A stretch of 8,227 bases of DNA from Bacteroidota bacterium (GTDB taxonomy: Bacteria > Bacteroidota > Bacteroidia > Bacteroidales > Prolixibacteraceae), in contig JAUZOB010000146.1 of the NCBI GenBank assembly GCA_030706665.1, positions 1 through 8,227 on the forward strand, written 5' to 3'. A program made the translations under genes and the position numbers. Below, in pieces: positions 5,781-8,227 of the stretch; position 1 is the stretch's first letter; every line of letters begins with the position of its first letter. The notes under the pieces were generated by a model, which searched no databases, was not told the origin of the DNA, and saw nothing but the letters and a program-made list of their open reading frames with translations.

Positions 5781-6542
5781 ATGAAAATAACATTTCTTGG
5801 CACTGGAACATCACAAGGGGTTCCGGTTATTGCCTGCAATTGCCCGATCTGTCAGTCTCCTGATCGTAAAGATAAGCGATTGAGGTCATCTGTGCTGGTT
5901 GAAACGAGGAAGAGTACCATATTAATTGATGCAGGTCCTGATTTCAGACAGCAGATGTTGCGGGAGCAGGTAAAAAAAGTTGATGCGATTCTGCTTACTC
6001 ACGAACATGCGGATCATGTATTGGGACTGGACGATATACGTTCATTTAACTGGGTTATGAGCCGACCCATGCGGATATATGCAGAAGAGAGAGTACAGCA
6101 GGTTATCCGTAGAATCTTCTCTTATGTATTTGAGGAATCCCGTTACCCGGGGTTGCCAGAGATGACTCTTCAGTATATCACGGAAGAGAAGTTTGGCATC
6201 GACGGAGCAACCATTATCCCAATCAGAGCTTATCATTACAAACTTCCTGTATTCGGTTTCCGAATAGGTGATTTTGCATACCTGACAGACTTAAATTCTA
6301 TTCCCGATAAAGAAGCCGAGAAGCTGACCGGATTGAAAGTATTGGTGCTCGGAGCGCTTCGTCAGGAAAAGCATCTTTCTCATTACAGCCTGCATGAAGC
6401 ATTGTCTTTGATTGATCAGATAAGGCCTGAGAAAGCTTATTTGACACATATGAGCCATCAGATGGGATTGCATCACATTGTCGATCCTCAATTGCCTGAA
6501 AATGTCCATCTGGCCTATGACGGTCTGTGCGTCGAGATATAA
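5781..6542 (+). CDS. PhnP-like metallo-beta-lactamase-fold hydrolase
   Basis: The 253-residue protein belongs to the metallo-beta-lactamase superfamily, close to PhnP (phosphoribosyl cyclic phosphodiesterase). Visible features are the N-terminal FLGTGTSQGVP (5-15); a C-x-C-x2-C motif ACNCPIC (C19, C21, C24), like the structural zinc site of PhnP; the metal motif THEHADH (73-79); a His at 152; the metal-bridging Asp in YLTDLN (D170); and a C-terminal THMSH (222-226) supplying the last ligand. No C-P lyase genes are nearby, so a phosphonate role is not supported. It probably acts as a general cytoplasmic cyclic-phosphodiester or nucleotide hydrolase. The frame extends upstream to ATG 5766 (adding MDERV), but relatives begin with MK-x-TFLGTGTS, so ATG 5781 is chosen. 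It is divergent from the RsmI-like gene, with 110 bases between starts. No terminator is obvious right after the stop. Confidence 0.88.
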   Translation: MKITFLGTGTSQGVPVIACNCPICQSPDRKDKRLRSSVLVETRKSTILIDAGPDFRQQMLREQVKKVDAILLTHEHADHVLGLDDIRSFNWVMSRPMRIYAEERVQQVIRRIFSYVFEESRYPGLPEMTLQYITEEKFGIDGATIIPIRAYHYKLPVFGFRIGDFAYLTDLNSIPDKEAEKLTGLKVLVLGALRQEKHLSHYSLHEALSLIDQIRPEKAYLTHMSHQMGLHHIVDPQLPENVHLAYDGLCVEI

Positions 6543-6765
6543 TTAATACGGTGTTGATAAGATTATTGGCATTGAATTAAGCAGGTGTCTCTTTTCCCGT
6601 GGCATATTTTACTCATTTTATATGTCTGTATAGAAGGCAATGCAGAATTTGGCGGAAATTGATGATTCCCCATGCGCTTTTATTCCCAATTATTTTATTC
6701 TTTAAAGGATAGCTTTCCAATTCGGGGAGGGGAATATCCAATCATTAATTTGCCGGAACAAAACC

Positions 6766-6799
6766 TCAATGAATCATTGATGCTTCAGCAGTATGAAGC
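6766..6799. repeat. Two adjacent small hairpins
   Basis: TCAATGAATCATTGA (6766-6780) is a palindrome with 7-bp arms around a single base. It is followed directly by GCTTCA (6782-6787) and TGAAGC (6794-6799), 6-bp arms with a 6-base loop. Their tight spacing suggests a structured RNA or terminator region, but each stem is short. Confidence 0.5.
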
Positions 6800-6847
6800 T
6801 ATTCCCAATCTATAACAACTCCCATTTTGATCCACACTTTAGGATCC

Positions 6848-6896
6848 GTTCAGACATGGTTTGTTCATCATTTCGATATACAAACCATGTCTGAAC
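6848..6896. repeat. Perfect 16-bp inverted repeat
   Basis: GTTCAGACATGGTTTG (6848-6863) and CAAACCATGTCTGAAC (6881-6896) are exact reverse complements with a 17-base loop. There is no T-run after either arm, so it is not a classic intrinsic terminator. It lies between two convergent genes and overlaps the 11-bp tandem units. Confidence 0.85.
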
Positions 6897-6922
6897 CATG
6901 AACGAACCACGAACGAAGTTGG
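6879..6922 (+). repeat. Tandem 11-bp units (iteron-like), about 3.5 copies
   Basis: Consecutive 11-mers TACAAACCATG (6879), TCTGAACCATG (6890), AACGAACCACG (6901) and a degenerate AACGAAGTTGG (6912) share the core RAACCAYG. An inverted copy of the core (CATGGTTTGTT, 6856-6866) lies upstream as part of the 16-bp inverted repeat. A period of 11 bases is close to one helical turn, so the cores would line up on one DNA face. Confidence 0.6.
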
Positions 6923-7039
6923 GTGTTATTCCCTTTTTGATAAAGTGTATTTTGGTCAGATCGGACAGGTCAATTACTGAGTGATGTGAACAGAAAGCGT
7001 ATGCTTGCAGGGAAATTTCCTCTTCAAACTGTTTTAAAC

Positions 7040-8215
7040 TTAACGAGGAGATCTTTCTATTAATAGCGGAGAAATAATAATAAGCCCAACTACCAGAAAG
7101 ACCAAACTACTGATTGCTAATGCCGTTTTCAGACTGAATGCATCGGAAAGCCATCCCACCAATGGTCCAAGCAATGCAAAAAAGATTCGTATTGTCATAT
7201 CCCGAAGAGAGAGTACTGTCGCTCTTACCTCGCTGGAAGCATTCTGATGAATGTAATCTTTCATTATCGGATGGGCACTTCCCCGAATAATATAAAACAC
7301 AAAAAGAGTTGCGATTCCCCAAAGACAGATTGTCTGACTGGTAATAAAGTAAAGAATGGAGGTGGCTGCAAGGACCAACAGATAGGTTAACTTCGCATTT
7401 AATCTTTTCCCCGCCTTATGGGCAAAGATAGAACTGAAGCCGGCAGTCAGGTTGAGTAGTGTCCACATCAGTCCAAACAAGGCAAGGGGAAGTCCTGCTT
7501 GTTGGAGGAAAGGTTGTACAAACCACGCAAAGGTTAATGTGGCTGCCCCGATTAGAGAGGAGAAGAGTAAGGAAATACGAAGGTCTTTTTCTGTAAAAAG
7601 AGACATCTTGACGATATTCAGAATATTGCGCAAACTGGGGAGTTTCGTTCCCTCAATAGGTGGTTCGATCAAGGTAAGGGAAGCTGGAATTGCCAATCCT
7701 GCAATTACCACCTGTACGTAGTACGGTGTTTGTAAACTGACTGTTGCTAGCAGTCCACCCAGTATTCCTGCAAAGGCTTCTGAGAAGTTGCCAATTGAAG
7801 TGATGATCCCTTCTTCTTTAACGTAGTCTTGCTCTCTTTTCTTATATTTCAAGGTGTCATAGAGGAGGGCAGAGTCCGATCCGGATATAAAGCTTTGTCC
7901 GACCCCAAGAATGAATTCTGCAATAAAGAATCCGGCCAATACACCATTAACGCAATAAATCATAAAGCCGACTGTGCAAAGAAAGCTCCCTAACACCAAG
8001 GTCTTCTTTCTTCCCCATACGTCAGCCATATAGCCCGAAGGAATTTCGAAAGCAACAATACCTATTGAGTAAACGGATTTAAGCAGGAAGATATCTTGCA
8101 TGCTCAGTCCATGTTTTTGGTAAAACAGAACTACAATCGGCATGACAAGAGTAAACCATTTTGATACTTTAATCACGTATAGCTTGAAGATATTTGCCTC
8201 AATATTTCCTTTCAT
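7040..8215 (-). CDS. MFS transporter
   Basis: A 391-residue inner-membrane protein of the major facilitator superfamily, size and hydrophobicity fitting 12 membrane segments. The segment after TM2 carries the family's motif A as GYMADVWGRKK (61-71), with D65 and R69. TM4 region LGVGQSFISGSDSALLYD (103-120) is typical of the branch that contains uncharacterised multidrug- or sugar-type permeases. A hydrophilic central loop spans about 183-212, and a motif-A-like GWLSDAF occurs again at 354-360, in the second half. The substrate cannot be told from sequence; drug or metabolite efflux driven by protons is the family's common role. The gene starts with ATG at 8215, just 12 bases from the window edge, so its promoter is not visible. 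It is convergent with the PhnP-like gene and has no partner such as a periplasmic adaptor in view. Confidence 0.92.
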   Translation of the reverse strand: MKGNIEANIFKLYVIKVSKWFTLVMPIVVLFYQKHGLSMQDIFLLKSVYSIGIVAFEIPSGYMADVWGRKKTLVLGSFLCTVGFMIYCVNGVLAGFFIAEFILGVGQSFISGSDSALLYDTLKYKKREQDYVKEEGIITSIGNFSEAFAGILGGLLATVSLQTPYYVQVVIAGLAIPASLTLIEPPIEGTKLPSLRNILNIVKMSLFTEKDLRISLLFSSLIGAATLTFAWFVQPFLQQAGLPLALFGLMWTLLNLTAGFSSIFAHKAGKRLNAKLTYLLVLAATSILYFITSQTICLWGIATLFVFYIIRGSAHPIMKDYIHQNASSEVRATVLSLRDMTIRIFFALLGPLVGWLSDAFSLKTALAISSLVFLVVGLIIISPLLIERSPR

Positions 8216-8227
8216 GTAAAATTTTGA

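Larger units (their letters stand above)
6543..7039. other. Gene-free interval between convergent genes, rich in hairpins and short repeats
   Basis: No plausible coding frame on either strand. Its right half contains several consecutive inverted repeats, listed separately (6766-6799 and 6848-6922). It also holds repeated TATTCCC words near 6678, 6800 and 6926, an ACACTTTA/TAAAGTGT pair bracketing the central hairpin (about 6833-6840 and 6942-6949), and a GGAAATTTCC palindrome at 7011-7020. The left half (6543-6720) shows nothing notable. Either the hairpins end transcription from both flanks, or this is the remains of a small mobile repeat. Confidence 0.5.

Noticed and set aside
6879..6922. 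CRISPR array
   Set aside because: The 11-bp units are contiguous without spacers and far too short for CRISPR repeats.
7107..7721. Open frames overlapping the MFS transporter in other frames
   Set aside because: The transporter frame explains the region with clear MFS motifs; the others are shadows.

Overview
The window looks like ordinary chromosome from a member of the Bacteroidetes, most likely Bacteroidales. Base composition is moderately AT-rich. Upstream sequences carry TAnnTTTG-type -7 boxes instead of Shine-Dalgarno sites, FKBP-type lipoproteins occur in tandem, and the proteins resemble Bacteroidales versions of housekeeping enzymes. No genus can be assigned from the sequence alone. 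I see no rRNA, tRNA, CRISPR array, intact insertion sequence, phage gene or obvious defence system.

Layout. The left edge (1-458, +) holds the C-terminal part of a glutamate racemase-like gene (murI) whose last ~95 residues do not show the expected second catalytic motif. A long hairpin separates it from ndk (644-1063, -), nucleoside diphosphate kinase. ndk is divergent from nrnA (1172-2209, +), a DHH/DHHA1 oligoribonuclease/pAp phosphatase. nrnA is followed by two consecutive FKBP-fold lipoproteins (2270-2737 and 2749-3303, +); the first keeps most FKBP residues and the second is degenerate. A strong hairpin terminator (3318-3353) ends this unit. Eight bases later starts a 356-residue protein (3362-4432, +) that joins a YciB/IspZ-like membrane domain to a NUDIX hydrolase domain.

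A 530-base gene-free stretch follows, closing with a very long terminator hairpin (4896-4944) that serves the convergent RsmI-like tetrapyrrole-methylase-fold methyltransferase (4963-5670, -). Divergent from it is a PhnP-like metallo-beta-lactamase-fold hydrolase (5781-6542, +). A second gene-free stretch of ~500 bases contains several consecutive hairpins, including a perfect 16-bp inverted repeat that overlaps three 11-bp tandem units. The right edge is a complete MFS transporter (7040-8215, -).

Functionally the genes cover cell-wall precursor supply (murI), nucleotide balance (ndk), RNA end-products and pAp removal (nrnA), envelope protein folding (FKBP lipoproteins), hydrolysis of nucleoside-diphosphate-linked or prenyl-diphosphate-like substrates (NUDIX), rRNA methylation and export. 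They form several short transcription units, not one pathway. The parts most worth a second look are the membrane-NUDIX fusion, the atypical murI C-terminus, the lipoprotein pair and the repeat structure at 6766-6922. I found no convincing evidence of a new multi-gene system.
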